Source: Gnetum montanum
Lineage: Eukaryota; Streptophyta; Gnetopsida; Gnetales; Gnetaceae
Assembly (NCBI GenBank): GCA_015680685.1
Contig: MNCI01011864.1
Coordinates: 707,204-743,470, forward strand
Reading direction: 5' to 3'
DNA length: 36,267 nt
Shown: in pieces, positions 10,780 through 20,850 of the stretch
How positions within the stretch are numbered: position 1 is the first letter of the stretch
Layout: every line of letters starts with the position of its first letter
Program-made: the position numbers and the translations under genes
Notes under the pieces: generated by a model
Told to the model about the DNA's origin: nothing
The model's input: only the letters and a program-made list of their open reading frames with translations
Database searches by the model: none

Positions 10780-10905
10780 ACCCCCTGCATATACAGGGCC
10801 CCGTATATGTAGCCCCCTGCGTATATGCGGCTGCGTATACGTGGCCCCATCGACGCAGCGCCCAACCGCTATATATAGGGCCGTTGCGCTTCACATTTTT
10901 CATCA
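10780..10905 (+). promoter_or_regulatory. Internal LTR-U3-like promoter of element A, upstream of the 3' ORF
   Basis: A cluster of words such as CCGTATATGTAGCCCC, GTATATGCGG and CGTATACGTGGCCCCATCGA at 10780-10860 matches the U3 repeats of the LTR (compare 1985-2045). A TATATATA box follows at 10870-10877, and AGGGCC plus a CGC-TTCA word follow both this box and the LTR TATA. The ORF starts about 440 bp downstream. I infer a second promoter serving the 3' ORF. The same arrangement, more decayed, is at 22372-22459 in B. Confidence 0.65.
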
Positions 10906-11022
10906 TTTGGAATCCAAATATGGGTGAGATTTTGCAATTTTTTCTGCCTAACTCTTCCCTCAGCACCTATGTTCTATTGTGCGTCCACATTAGCCGATCC
11001 TTGCGCTTTTAAGCAATTGGAG

Positions 11023-11312
11023 GTATGCTCTCAGTTGTTGGGGGGGGGGGGGGGGGGGGGGTGAAGCCTAGGCGTAATTAATTAATTAATTAGTTAATTA
11101 AGACTTCGCACCTCTAAGGGAAGATATGAAAACAACCGTTTAAACTTCAACTTATCCCTTGTTGTTTTTGGCTTTAACCCATGCATTAACACTCCGGAAG
11201 ACTTAATGGAATGCCTGTGCCAACAACATAACTTAGTCAAACTGAGAAGGTGTATAAGGACCATCTTGAGCTACTTATGCACAGTCTAATGGGTGGTTAT
11301 GTTTGATTGCAG
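11023..11312 (+). other. Candidate 5' UTR intron of the element A 3' ORF
   Basis: A donor-like GAG/GTATGC (intron from 11023) and an acceptor TTTGATTGCAG ending at 11312 would give a 290-bp intron, with the ORF ATG as the next three bases. B has donor GAG/GTGAGC at 22605 and the matching position before its ATG at 22905 (301 bp, acceptor AG now AA). C has GATTATAG directly before its ATG. The interval holds a 22-G run (11040-11061) and a TTAA-type repeat (11075-11100), neither coding. Confidence 0.5.
11040..11061 (+). repeat. Poly-G run of 22 bases
   Basis: Uninterrupted G from 11040 to 11061, followed by a TAAT-type microsatellite at 11075-11100. B has only a short G-run at the corresponding place (22619-22622). 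Run length is prone to assembly error. Confidence 0.9.
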
Positions 11313-14168
11313 ATGGCACCCAAACCAAGGCATCCAAGGGGCAAAGGACCATCACAACTGAGGGACAAGTGCCCATGAACGGGTAGGGGACGAGGCATGC
11401 AAAAACTAGAGCACACGGAGGGCTGTCATGCAACTAGCCCCCTCCATGAAGGACCTGATGTGGAATCTGTCCATCAAATTCCCGAAGAGGAGTTGCCCAG
11501 CAAGCAATCGCAGGGAGATGAAACTCCAAGGATAGCACCAAGGCTTGAGGTCAGCCTGACCCAAGCCTGTCTTGATGCTATCAAGCTGTGAGAAGTGCAA
11601 CAAATGGTCCTACAAGAGCTAAACTTTGGACCATTTTTCGAAAATGCACCAGAAGATGTGAGACTCCAATTGCAAATTTCTCCTATGTGGCCGATTATCA
11701 CAACCAGTGGTGAATGGTACCTAGGAGAAACCTATCTCTTCTGGACGAATCGACAACTAGGGTCCAGAGTTAGGATTAAGGACATTTATGTTTCCTACTT
11801 TGCAGAGGTAATATCGTAAGCTCTAGGGTTTCCAGAGACTGGAGTAGATGTGGCAGAGATCCTAAAATAAGAAGACCCTGAGGTAAAAGGGGAATGGATC
11901 TGGCAGTGCTATGAGGTAGATCGCAAGGATTTTGACACCTTAACCACTGCGGAGAGGGTGTATTCAAAGATCGCATCTTACCATCTAAACCCAATGGTAA
12001 GACCTAGCAAAATCACGGTCTTCTCTGCTCGTGCTTGTGTTGCATTGAGTGGAAAATTTCCGATGAGTCTTCCAAAGTTGATATACTTGGAGATTGAAAA
12101 GAGGTTTGCTGAAAGAGAATGTGGAAGATGAGCTCTCCCCTTCCCCTACCTAATCAGAAAATTGTGCAAATGGGCAGGGATATTACGTTACGGTAATGAT
12201 ACTCTTCAACATGCCTCGATTGTCTCATGGCGTGAAATGATGAAAGATAGGACTCCTGCCACCACACAGATGGAGGAAGAGTAGCAACCACCTCCACCAC
12301 CTGCACAAGTAACAAGGTTGGGTTCATAAACCATTGCAGAACATATCCATGAAATTCAAAAAATGCTCTTGAGTTAGCAAGATCAATCTGGCAGAACTGG
12401 TGGAGGGAAAGACCCTTTAGTTTATCACCTTGAAATGAGCCACCTAGAGCAAGTGGTGTGATCAGTTAGTTTGGTAGCAAGAGTAGGGTCGATGTTCTCT
12501 GCCGCCCGAACACAAGTGCCACCAAGAATAGATCCAAGCATTCGAGTGGTAACAGTATCAACCCAACAGTTATTTCCTAAAATTTTAGGGAATGCTGCTA
12601 CCTTCTCGGTACGCTTGGAAGATGGTGAAGGGGCAACAGTCTTGGTGATGCAGCACCAACGATAGGAGATTACAGCCGAAGTGATTGCTGATACAATTAC
12701 TACAGTTTTCAATGCACCGATGATGCCTGTACCAGATGTACATGGGCTTCAAGATGTATAGATGTCTGCCGAAACTTCACATAACAGGATTGTTGTAGCC
12801 CAACACAAAGAACTGTTGGACCGACTGGTAGGAACTGGGCAACTGCTTTCAGATGTCTTTGATCTTTTGGATAACATCACTGCAACCTAGTCGGAGCTGC
12901 TATCGGCAAGAGGTAAGAGCCTTGTTTTGGAAGGGCAACTTGAAGTTACTCAAGCCACTTGTCAACGCTTGACAACGGAATTCGCCCAGTTAAGAGCCCA
13001 ACTTGTCGATCCAGCTCTTCTCAACCGTAAGCTCACCAGAGATGAAGCTTTTCAATAGTGTCAGATTAAACTTCAAATAGCTGAGGATGAGCGAGAGTTA
13101 GCAATCTTTGATAAGGCCTTGGTAGATGCTCAGACATGTCATTTAGAAAAGAACTTACCAGAGTTTCGCTAGAAGAACATCAGGTTGACCATGAAGGTCC
13201 ATCGCTTGTATAATGTTGGTGCTGAAAATAAGCACATGAAAAATTTTATCCACTGACAATAGGAAGAGCTAGCCAGCGTAAATGCCGATGTGAGAAGGTT
13301 GGTTGCTAAGAATCAAAATCTATCCATGGAGGAGGTTCGAACCTTGTGACAGAAATATGCCATCAAAGTTGCTTCTTGGAAGAACGAGGCCCTGAAATTT
13401 GAGAAAGTTAAAAATCATTACAAGGATCAAGTGGGACTGCAAAAAGAAGTAAATGAGAAGCAAATCCAAGTTGCAAAGGCCAAACTGAACCAAGTGCTCT
13501 AGCAGCTCCAAGAAGGAGGCAAGGTATGGCAACCTATATTTGATGGGTTGAATGCCTATAATCAAGTTGAAATCTATCTCAAGGAGCTGTAGATTGAAGA
13601 AATGATAGAATATATGGAGCTCGCCAACCTTCGCTATGCAAACCTGGCCATGCTCACAGCCGAGAGACCGTGATCTGACCTGGAGAAATAAGTGGCCGCC
13701 TCACACTCTTTATACGAGGGCAAGTTCCAAGTGCATAAAGTGAGAAAGAAAAAATTGGAAATAGCAAACATAGAACTCGAGGTTCTCTGCACAAGTTTCG
13801 AAGGACAACGTGTGGTTGCGGAGAACCTGGCCCGTTGAATGACTAACTACCAGTAGCTGCAGACATCAATTTGAGCATTTGAAATCGAACAAAAATAGTT
13901 CACAGCCTAGTTCGTCAATTTGAAAGAGCTCCTTCCTACGCTGCCATGCCCTTGGGAGGTTCTTATTCCACCACACATTGGTGAAGCCGCCTGGACAGTG
14001 AACAATCCTAGAAGTAAGGAGGAAAAGATGAGGGCTCTCTTGGAGGCTTTTCGGTTGCCTCTAGAAGTCACAGCTTCTACAGGGCAATCATTGTTTGTGC
14101 CAGCATTGCCGCATGGGCCAAAGGCTGGTGAAGGTTCGTCAGAACCACCGCCCCTAGGGATGGTGTGA
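11313..14168 (+). pseudogene. Element A 3' accessory ORF (952 codons, coiled-coil protein), broken by stops only
   Basis: One frame runs from ATG 11313 to TGA 14166-14168 with no net frameshift but 26 in-frame stops by my count (13 TAG, 9 TGA, 4 TAA). The N-terminal domain has LQELNFG near residue 100 and LPFPYLIRKLCKWAGI near 274. The latter recalls plant transposon/Athila ORF domains, but I cannot confirm the family. A Pro-rich stretch (QPPPPPAQ) lies near 326. Residues about 490-850 are rich in Leu, Glu, Lys and Gln and look like a long coiled coil. The C-terminus has CPWEV near 879 and EEKM near 903. All these blocks recur in B and C. I see no signal peptide or membrane segment, so an envelope role is unsupported. 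A structural role is possible; the function is unknown. Confidence 0.85.
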
Positions 14169-14345
14169 TCTTCTTTGATAATTTTTGCATCCTTCTTCAT
14201 GGTAGAGACTCCAGGACCACCACCATTTTTTGTAACTTGTCCTTCTCTGTAACTCTGGCACTTGGTAAAATTGATGTTGTATCATGTGTGTGTCATGTCA
14301 TGTGTGTTGTAAATAAAAGTCCATACCTTCCAAATTGTAAGAGAA

Positions 14346-14380
14346 ACTTGAGGATGAGTTTTTACTCAGTCATGGGGGTA
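14346..14380 (+). other. Polypurine box before the 3' LTR of element A
   Basis: A 35-nt box starts ACTTGAGGATGAGTTT and ends CATGGGGGTA against the LTR TG. Boxes of exactly the same length and layout precede the 3' LTRs of B (25781-25815) and C (27980-28014, minus strand). The G-rich end is the likely plus-strand primer. Confidence 0.8.
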
Positions 14381-15315
14381 TGATGAAGTGTTTGTTGGTC
14401 ATTGCGTTTACTAGGTCACATATATGAGGCTGTGTCATCGACGCAGCCTCATATATGTGGTCCTGTAGACACGGCCTTGTCGACACAGCCCCATCAACGC
14501 ATCCTTCCATGTGTTGACGTGGCCCCGTTTATGTGGTGCCTATTTTGGCCTATAAATAAGAGGGCCTTCTGCTTCATTGAGGTATCGTTTTATCAGTTGT
14601 AGCGAAGCTCTTGCAATTTGTTCCCGCAGGAGATAGAATATTTTCCAAGTGCTCGCAGTAGGTGTAAGAAAAGTGACCGGCTCTTTATTCAAGCATTGAT
14701 GTATCTGAGCCCATTGACGTGATGGCAATAAAGACGAACTCTTCAAGCATTCCTTGCAGCATTTGGACTTAGCCATTTATTGCATTCAATAGCTTAATAT
14801 TTATATGCTTTGATAATTATTGAAGTTTCTCTTATTATTAGTTTAATCGCTATCACTCATTTATAGTTCATAGAAACCATAAGTACGACCATCTCGAATG
14901 TAAATCCAACACTTGGTAACCCAGCGACGCCTAACATCTGGTAACCCAGTAGTGGTTAGGAAACGCTCAAGACGTGCCCAGAAGATGGGATCAGATACTT
15001 ATGCTAAGAATAGTTAAGATATAGATTAGGATAATTATAGGTTAGATAATATTTCATTCCTTACTTTCCGTACCTTAATTAGACGCCAAAAGATAAAGTA
15101 AAAACTATAAAAATCAGTTGCCTCAATCTCACTTAACCATTGCCACTAGATACTCACAAGTGAGGTTGAGAAGACAACGACCATTCTAACAAAGGGTTTT
15201 CCTGGTTACAGGTCTTATGTATGTTAAGTGCTTACAGTCTACGGAATTTGACCGAGTTACATGTGAATGCCCGTGATTTGCATGGTTGGGCATAGGGGTA
15301 CCTAGCCACTCATCA
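14381..15315 (+). repeat. 3' LTR of element A
   Basis: It starts TGATGAAG and ends TCATCA like the 5' LTR. TATAAATA is at 14551-14558 and AATAAA at 14727-14732. The U3 repeat cluster (about 14415-14535) contains CATCGACGCAGCCTCATATA-type words not arranged as in the 5' LTR. It is 24 bp shorter than the 5' copy. Confidence 0.95.
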
Positions 15316-15320
15316 GATGG
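15316..15320. repeat. Target-site duplication GATGG, right copy
   Basis: GATGG repeats 1934-1938 exactly. The following GCTTTAG continues the gag of element B at the position that corresponds to about 4342 in element A. Confidence 0.95.
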
Positions 15321-16520
15321 GCTTTAGATAGAAATGAGGAGAACTCTTGGGGTCTATGCCCAAGGAAAGCTTTTAGAGCTAAGAGTCCATTAGATCTAAA
15401 GGTTGACTAAGCAAGTGATGAAAGAAGAAGGTAAGTTGAGAAAAAGGGAAAGTGTAAAGGATTACAACCAAGATCATTCCATTCACAAAAGGGAGGTTTA
15501 GTTTTTTGATAATGAGGAGGGGGTAGCACTTAATGAAGTGGTGCAACAAAATGAATTGTTGATACAAAAATCTACTTCTGAAATATTAGTCAAGGTAGAT
15601 AAAATGTCGGACTCTTTGAATGAAAAGTTCTAAACTACCCTTAAAATTACTAAAAGGGCCAAAGAGCAAGGTAGTGGTTGTGAATGAAGGAGAAAGAAGG
15701 AAGTTGAACATGCCCATCAGAAGGGTAAGGGAAAAGTTGTTGCCATTGAAGAGGTTATGGATTCAGAGATAGATGATGATGGTGGGTGTGACATTTGCTA
15801 ATATGAACATCCCAAGGGATGTTACCCAATCATGTCACACTTGCAGGAATTTAGGGTGTATGCTTGAAATCCCAGATTAGCAAAATCACAAATACCCAAT
15901 AGGTTTTCTTATTCTTAAGGTAACTATAGGTAGTTCCACCAATAAGCCTATTATCTAAGTGGAGTACCAGCTCAACCACATGAGCAGTACTAGTAGTGGT
16001 AGCACCCACAGTCATGGGGGATGCCACCACCAAGGTAATAGTACCCTTACCAATAGCCAAATTCATATGGGTACTATGTTCAGTAGCCCATTTCTCTACG
16101 TGAATCTTTTAGTCACACATTTTTTCAACACCACTACTACCCTTCTAAGTATTATAGAGCACAATATCCAAGAGGGGAGTCCCCATTTTTCTGTTACCCT
16201 CGTCATCCTTCTACACATGTGCCTTCACCCTTAACTTAATTGCCACTCACTCCATCCATGCAAGGTGAAATTTATCTCAGTTGTAATAAACAAATGCCAC
16301 AAGGGCTGTTAACTTATAGCTGGCTCCCCAACCAAGTGGTTTAGATACTAAGCCTCACAAAAGACCCTTTTTTAGAACCAACAATCCTACTAAGCCCTCA
16401 TAGACATCTATGGCTATTAGCCCTACTTCTTCTTCCTCATTTGCAACATCCTTCAAGAACCTGTTAAATCAAATGCCTTCCAAAGTACACATTGTTATGT
16501 TAATCCATGTGGTCATAATG
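15321..16520 (+). pseudogene. Element B gag, 3' half
   Basis: It resumes the Gag interrupted at 1933. It aligns with element A from about 4342 (GVYAQG, then LRKRESVKDYN, then the KGKGKV block). The zinc-knuckle-like motif CDIC-stop-YEHPKGC is near 15790-15825, with the same short spacing as in A. A Tyr/Pro/Gln-rich tail follows (HPQSWGMPPPR near 16005-16035). Many stops replace Gln, Arg or Trp codons, and CpG is nearly absent. The decay is heavier than in A, consistent with an older insertion. Confidence 0.8.
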
Positions 16521-16960
16521 GATAGAGGCTGGCCACCTTCCCAGGAAGAGATTTGATCTTGGAAGTGCCCTCATCTACTTACAAATTTCTGGGAATGAGC
16601 CTTGTAAGGCTCTTCTAGACTTAAGTTTTGGTGTTAGTTTTATCTTTCATGAAATGTACAAGGCCTGGAATTTGCCTCCTCTCAACAGGAGCAACATTCA
16701 TCTTGAGTTAACAAATTAGTCCATCATTGTTTCCTTAGGATTAGTGAAGGACATTATGACCACTATTTGTAGGTGGTCCTATCCTGCTAACCTCTTGGTG
16801 ATTCGAGTGGACATCTGTAAAGGGGACATCCCAATCATCATGGAAAGGGCTTGGCTGAGTACAATTCATGCATGACTGGGAATTAGAGACCTCTCCTTAG
16901 AGATTTTTAAGGAAAATGACTTTGAAAAAATAAAGAGCAATTACATACAATGACACAGTG
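16521..16960 (+). pseudogene. Element B protease, broken
   Basis: It aligns with the protease of A: EMYKAWNLPPL, then LVKDIMTTIC, then IPIIMERAWLSTIHA and RDLSLEIFKEN. The active-site strand reads LLDLSFGVSF. The catalytic Asp is present but the following Ser-Gly is changed to Leu-Ser. A TGA after IHA and other stops end the frame. Confidence 0.7.
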
Positions 16961-17150
16961 TGCCACTATGTGTAAAAATTATGGACAGTTAATAGTACAA
17001 CAATTATAACATGTAGGTACTATGTAGATGTAATAGAAATACAAAGGTGCCTGTATGTAGTAGCCACAAAATAAGAGGACATTCAATGGCTGACAATTGA
17101 AGCAAGAAGTAGTTCAACCCTATGCATGAAACAAACCGAGAGCCTAACAA

Positions 17151-18520
17151 GTGCCTATGTTGAAGTCATGGACAAAATAGAGCAAATCCATCGTCAACTC
17201 TCTGATGAACTTGATAACACTAATTGAGGAGAGTTGGAAATCCCTGAGAACTTTAAACAAGAGTCCCTAGAGTTAAAAAATCTATTGGAAAGAATGGAAT
17301 ATGCTTTTCTAAACAATGGGAAGATAGTCATCATCAATGCCAACCTTGCTCCTATGTAGACAAATAAGCTATTGGAGGTGATCAACAAATGGCCAATAGC
17401 CTTTGCTTGGTTATATCAAGAGCTAATTGGAATTGATCCAAGGATATTCCAACATCATATCTACATAGATTCCTCAATTAAACTAAAGAGATAGGTGTAG
17501 CCGTGGTTGAACTCCAAATTGAAGCAGATCATCAAGGAGGAGATTGAACAACTCCTCAAGGTGGGGTTCATCTACCTTGTTGTAGATAGTAAGTGGGTTA
17601 GCCCACTTGTCATAGTGCCAAAGAAAGGTGGGAAATGTAGGTCTACATTGATTTTAGATTGTTGAACATGGAAACATTTAAGGATCAGTTTCCTTTCAGG
17701 TGTTGGACATAATTTCTAGGAATTACTATTACAACTTTTTGGATGGTTATAGTGGCTATAACTAAATCTAGATAGCACCATCATCATGGATGAAATAGAG
17801 CAAATCCATCATCAACTCTCTGATGAACCTGATAACACTAATTGAGGAGAGTTGGAAATCCCTGATAGCTTTAAACAGGAGTGCCTATGTTGAAGTCATG
17901 GACGAAATAGAGCAAATCCATCATCAACTCTCTGATGAACCTAATAACACTAATTGAGGAGAGTTGGAAATCCCTAAGAGCTTTAAACAGGAGTCCCTAG
18001 AGTTAAAAAATCTATTGGTAGGAATGGAATATGCTTTTCTAAACAATGGGAAGATAGTCATCATTAATGCCAACATTGCTCCTATGTAGACAAATAAGCT
18101 ATTGGAGGTGATAAAAAAATGGCCAACAACCTTTACTTGGTTATATCAAGAGCTAATTGGAATTGATCCAAGGATATGCCAACATCATATCTACATAGAT
18201 TCCTCCATTAAACTAAAGAGATAGCTATAGCGGTGGTTGAACTCCAAATTGAAGGAGATCATCAAGGAGGAGATTGAACAACTCCGCAAGGTGGGGTTCA
18301 TCTACCTTATTGTAGACATTAGGTGGGTTAGCCCACTTGTCATAGTGCCAAAGAAAGGTGGAAAATGTAGGTTTACATCGATTTTAGATTATTGAACATG
18401 GAAACATTTAAGGATAATTTTCCTTTGCCATTTGTGGATCAGGTGTTGGACATAATTTCTAGGAATTACTATTGCAGCTTTTTGGATGGTTATAGTGGCT
18501 ATAACTAAATCTAGATAGCA
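17151..18520 (+). repeat. Tandem triplication inside element B (pre-RT/RT segment)
   Basis: Three copies of one segment lie head to tail: copy 1 at 17151-17780, a short copy 2 at 17784-17880 and copy 3 at 17881-18520. All contain the word GAAATAGAGCAAATCCAT (copy 1 with one change). Copies 1 and 3 run on to the RT block FLDGYSGYN. They differ from each other by only about 5% by eye, and copy 1 has lost about 13 bp near 17697. Both share the same inherited stops. Element A has a single copy. The event happened after B had already decayed. Confidence 0.88.
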
Positions 18521-19030
18521 CTAGAAGATTACGCCAAAACCACATTCATGAGTCTCTGGGAGACTTTTGCATATAGAAATATGTCGTTTGGCCTATGCAA
18601 TTCCTTTGTCACGCTCCAACACCTTATCCTTAACATTTTCCAACAACATATCGGTAGCAAGGTGGAGGTCTTCATGGATGACTTCTCCACCTATGGGGCT
18701 ATGTCCGAGCAAGCCTTGGACCATCTTGAGCAAGTGTTGAAAAGATGTGTGGAGATAAATCTTAGGCTCAAGTAGTAAAAAATCCACTTGATGGTCCAAG
18801 AGGGCATTTTTTTGGGGCACAAAATTTCTCAGAAAGGGATTAAGGTAGACCTTGAAAAAATAAGGGTCATCTAAGGAATTACCAGACAACCTGAAATAGT
18901 TAAAGATGTGAGGTCATTCCTTGGTCACATTGGCTATTACTGGTGCTTCATCTAGAATTTTTCTAAGATCACTAAATCATTGATGGAGCTAATAAAGAAG
19001 GATGCTTTGTTTGGTTAGACTAAGGAATGT
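17230..19030 (+). pseudogene. Element B reverse transcriptase, broken and partly duplicated
   Basis: The first half (LNSKLK, then WVSPLVIVPKKGGK) is present twice because of the triplication. The second half is single: the block at 18581-18775 has FGLCNS, then VEVFMDDFSTYG and QALDHLEQVLKRC, followed by GHKIS and FLGHIGYYW. The catalytic Asp-Asp pair is intact at about 18676-18681. TAG stops interrupt it (for example after NLRLK at 18776), and frame changes occur in the block around 17640. Confidence 0.88.
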
Positions 19031-19490
19031 AAGCATGCATTCCAATAGCTTAAGCAAAAGCTTGTGGAAACTCCAATTCTACAAGTACCTAATTAGTTTA
19101 GATCCATTCACATCATGATGGACACATCCAATTATGCCTTGGGAGCCATGCTCACACAATTGGACAATCAGAAACATCCTTATTACATCCACTATGCAAT
19201 CAAGAGCATTGTGGATGCACAACTAAACTACACCACCACAGAGAAGGAATTGATGGTAGTGGTGTGTGCCTTGTAAAATTCAGGCACCATGTTCTTGGAT
19301 ACAAGCTGTTTGTGTAGATGGATCATAGTGTAGTTTAGTTCCTAATGAATAAGTTAATGGTAAGCCTTGATGTCATATGGTGGCTGGTGGTCTTGCAGGA
19401 ATTTGATCTAACAATGGTAGATCATAAAGGGACCAAGAACATGATTACTGACCACTTGTCTTAGTTGAGATGGGATAGAAAAGAGGAGGA
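19031..19490 (+). pseudogene. Element B RNase H domain, broken
   Basis: It has IMMDTSNYALGAML, TTEKELMVVVCAL and a MDHSVV block in family order directly after RT. The third Asp, lost in A, is kept. A 1-bp loss near 19277 and TAG codons break it. Confidence 0.82.
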
Positions 19491-20850
19491 CAATACACTT
19501 TTAGATCAATTTTCTAATGAACTCCTCTTTGCTAAAGCTATAACTAAAAAAGCACCCATTGAAACCAACTGGCATGATAGCATTCTCACCTACCTTCTTA
19601 CTTAGGAGATGCCACAAGAGTGGAATAATAAGAAGAAACAACAGTTTCTTCACTAGGAAAAATACTTCATGTAAATCAACAGACACCTTTACAAGGTGTT
19701 TTTTATGGCTTGGTTAGATGGTATGTACCTGATGATGATCAATTGTGCATTCTCCAAGATTCTTATGGGGATCCTAGTGGGGGCCACTATGTTGGGAGAT
19801 ACATAGGCACTAAAATCCTCACGGTAGGGTATTACTGGCCAATACCTTTTAGGGATGCTCATTACTTCATCCGCTCCTATGATTACTACTAATGTGATGG
19901 TGGGATGACTACTTGTATAGAGGAGTATCAGTAGTGGATCCAACCATTGGAGCCCTTTAACATATGGGGTATCGATTTCATGGGCCTCATCACTTCCATG
20001 TCCAACGAAAAGGCGTACATCATAGTAGTTGTTAACTATTGCACTAGATGGACAAAAGCTATGGACATCACTGATTGCACATCTTCTACTACTACTTGGT
20101 TTGTATAGCAACGCGGTAAATAGGTCTGGGTGGCCATGTGCACTTATTTCTGATAACGAAACCCACTTTATAGGCACCACCTTTCAAAAGCTTATGCAAC
20201 ACTTAGGGGTTGAACATAAACTAATAACACCCCACCACCCCCAAGCTAATGGTGAAGTAGAAGTTATGAATAGGGAGATCACAAAAATAATAATAAGAAC
20301 AGTTAGTAAAGATAGGAGGGATTGGAGCACAAAACTCAATGATGCTCTCTAGGCCTACTGCTCCACTTGGAAACTTCCTATTGGCTACTCTTCCTATCAA
20401 CTTATGTATGGAAAACTACCAATAGTTCCCATCCAAGCAGAACTCTGTACACTTTCAATGGCTTGTAACCTTTTCCTTGACTTGAGCCTTGCACAGAAAG
20501 AATGGTTAATGAATCTCAATGTGCTAGATGAGAACTAATTGGTGGCCCTATCATCTAATGAAGTGCATAAGACATTTAATAAATAGTGCCATGAACTTAG
20601 AATTAGGAAAGTGAAATTTCAACTAGAAGATAAGGTCCTATACTGGAATCCCACACATGTGCCATAAAGAACTAAGTTCTAAACATTGTGGAAGGGAACT
20701 TATATTATCTATGAAACCTTTCCCTCTGGGGCCATGTTAATTTACAAACCTAAAAGCCAAAATAAGAAGCTGCTAGTCAACATATAATAAATAAAGCCTT
20801 TCCGAGAACCTAAGATAGCTAGTGATTGCAACACCTCAACAAATGGATAG
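19491..20850 (+). pseudogene. Element B integrase, broken
   Basis: The HHCC part reads GGHYVGR then RSYDYY, so both zinc-binding Cys positions of CDRC have become Tyr (G to A). Core blocks are WGIDFMG (near 19968), LISDNETHF (near 20140) and EVEVMNREI (near 20260), giving the D,D,E set with changed neighbours. A short loss near 20105-20120 removes residues before the second Asp. The C-terminal VLYWNP and LWKGTYII blocks are at 20630-20710. The tail ends near 20850 before a G-rich word like that of A. Confidence 0.85.

Larger units (their letters stand above)
1939..15315 (+). mobile_element. Element A: structurally complete Athila-like Ty3/gypsy LTR retrotransposon (13.4 kb)
   Basis: Two LTRs of 959 and 935 bp start with TGATGAAGTG and end with TCATCA, flanked by GATGG on both sides. 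In order they enclose a tRNA-Asp primer-binding site, gag, protease, RT, RNase H, integrase, a noncoding spacer, a 952-codon extra ORF and a polypurine box. The order RT-RNase H-integrase defines Ty3/gypsy. The VFMDDFS box, the RRLNP/WVSP-type block before RT, the tRNA-Asp site and the extra 3' ORF are Athila-like traits. No chromodomain is visible after the integrase. All ORFs carry stop codons, so it is non-autonomous today. It sits in the gag of a related older element in the same orientation. Confidence 0.93.

Noticed and set aside
11313-14168. Reassigned stop codons, or U-to-C RNA editing restoring Gln/Arg codons
   Set aside because: The stops do sit at Gln, Arg and Trp positions, but the same elements also carry indels, changed catalytic residues and a matching C-to-T/G-to-A pattern in the noncoding primer site. 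Mutation of methylated DNA explains all of this more simply.
11313-14168. Calling the 3' ORF an envelope gene
   Set aside because: I see no signal peptide, no transmembrane segment and no cleavage site in any of the three copies.
19689-20180. 163-codon minus-strand ORF
   Set aside because: It is antisense to the integrase core of B; its length comes from the lack of complementary stop words, not from a gene.
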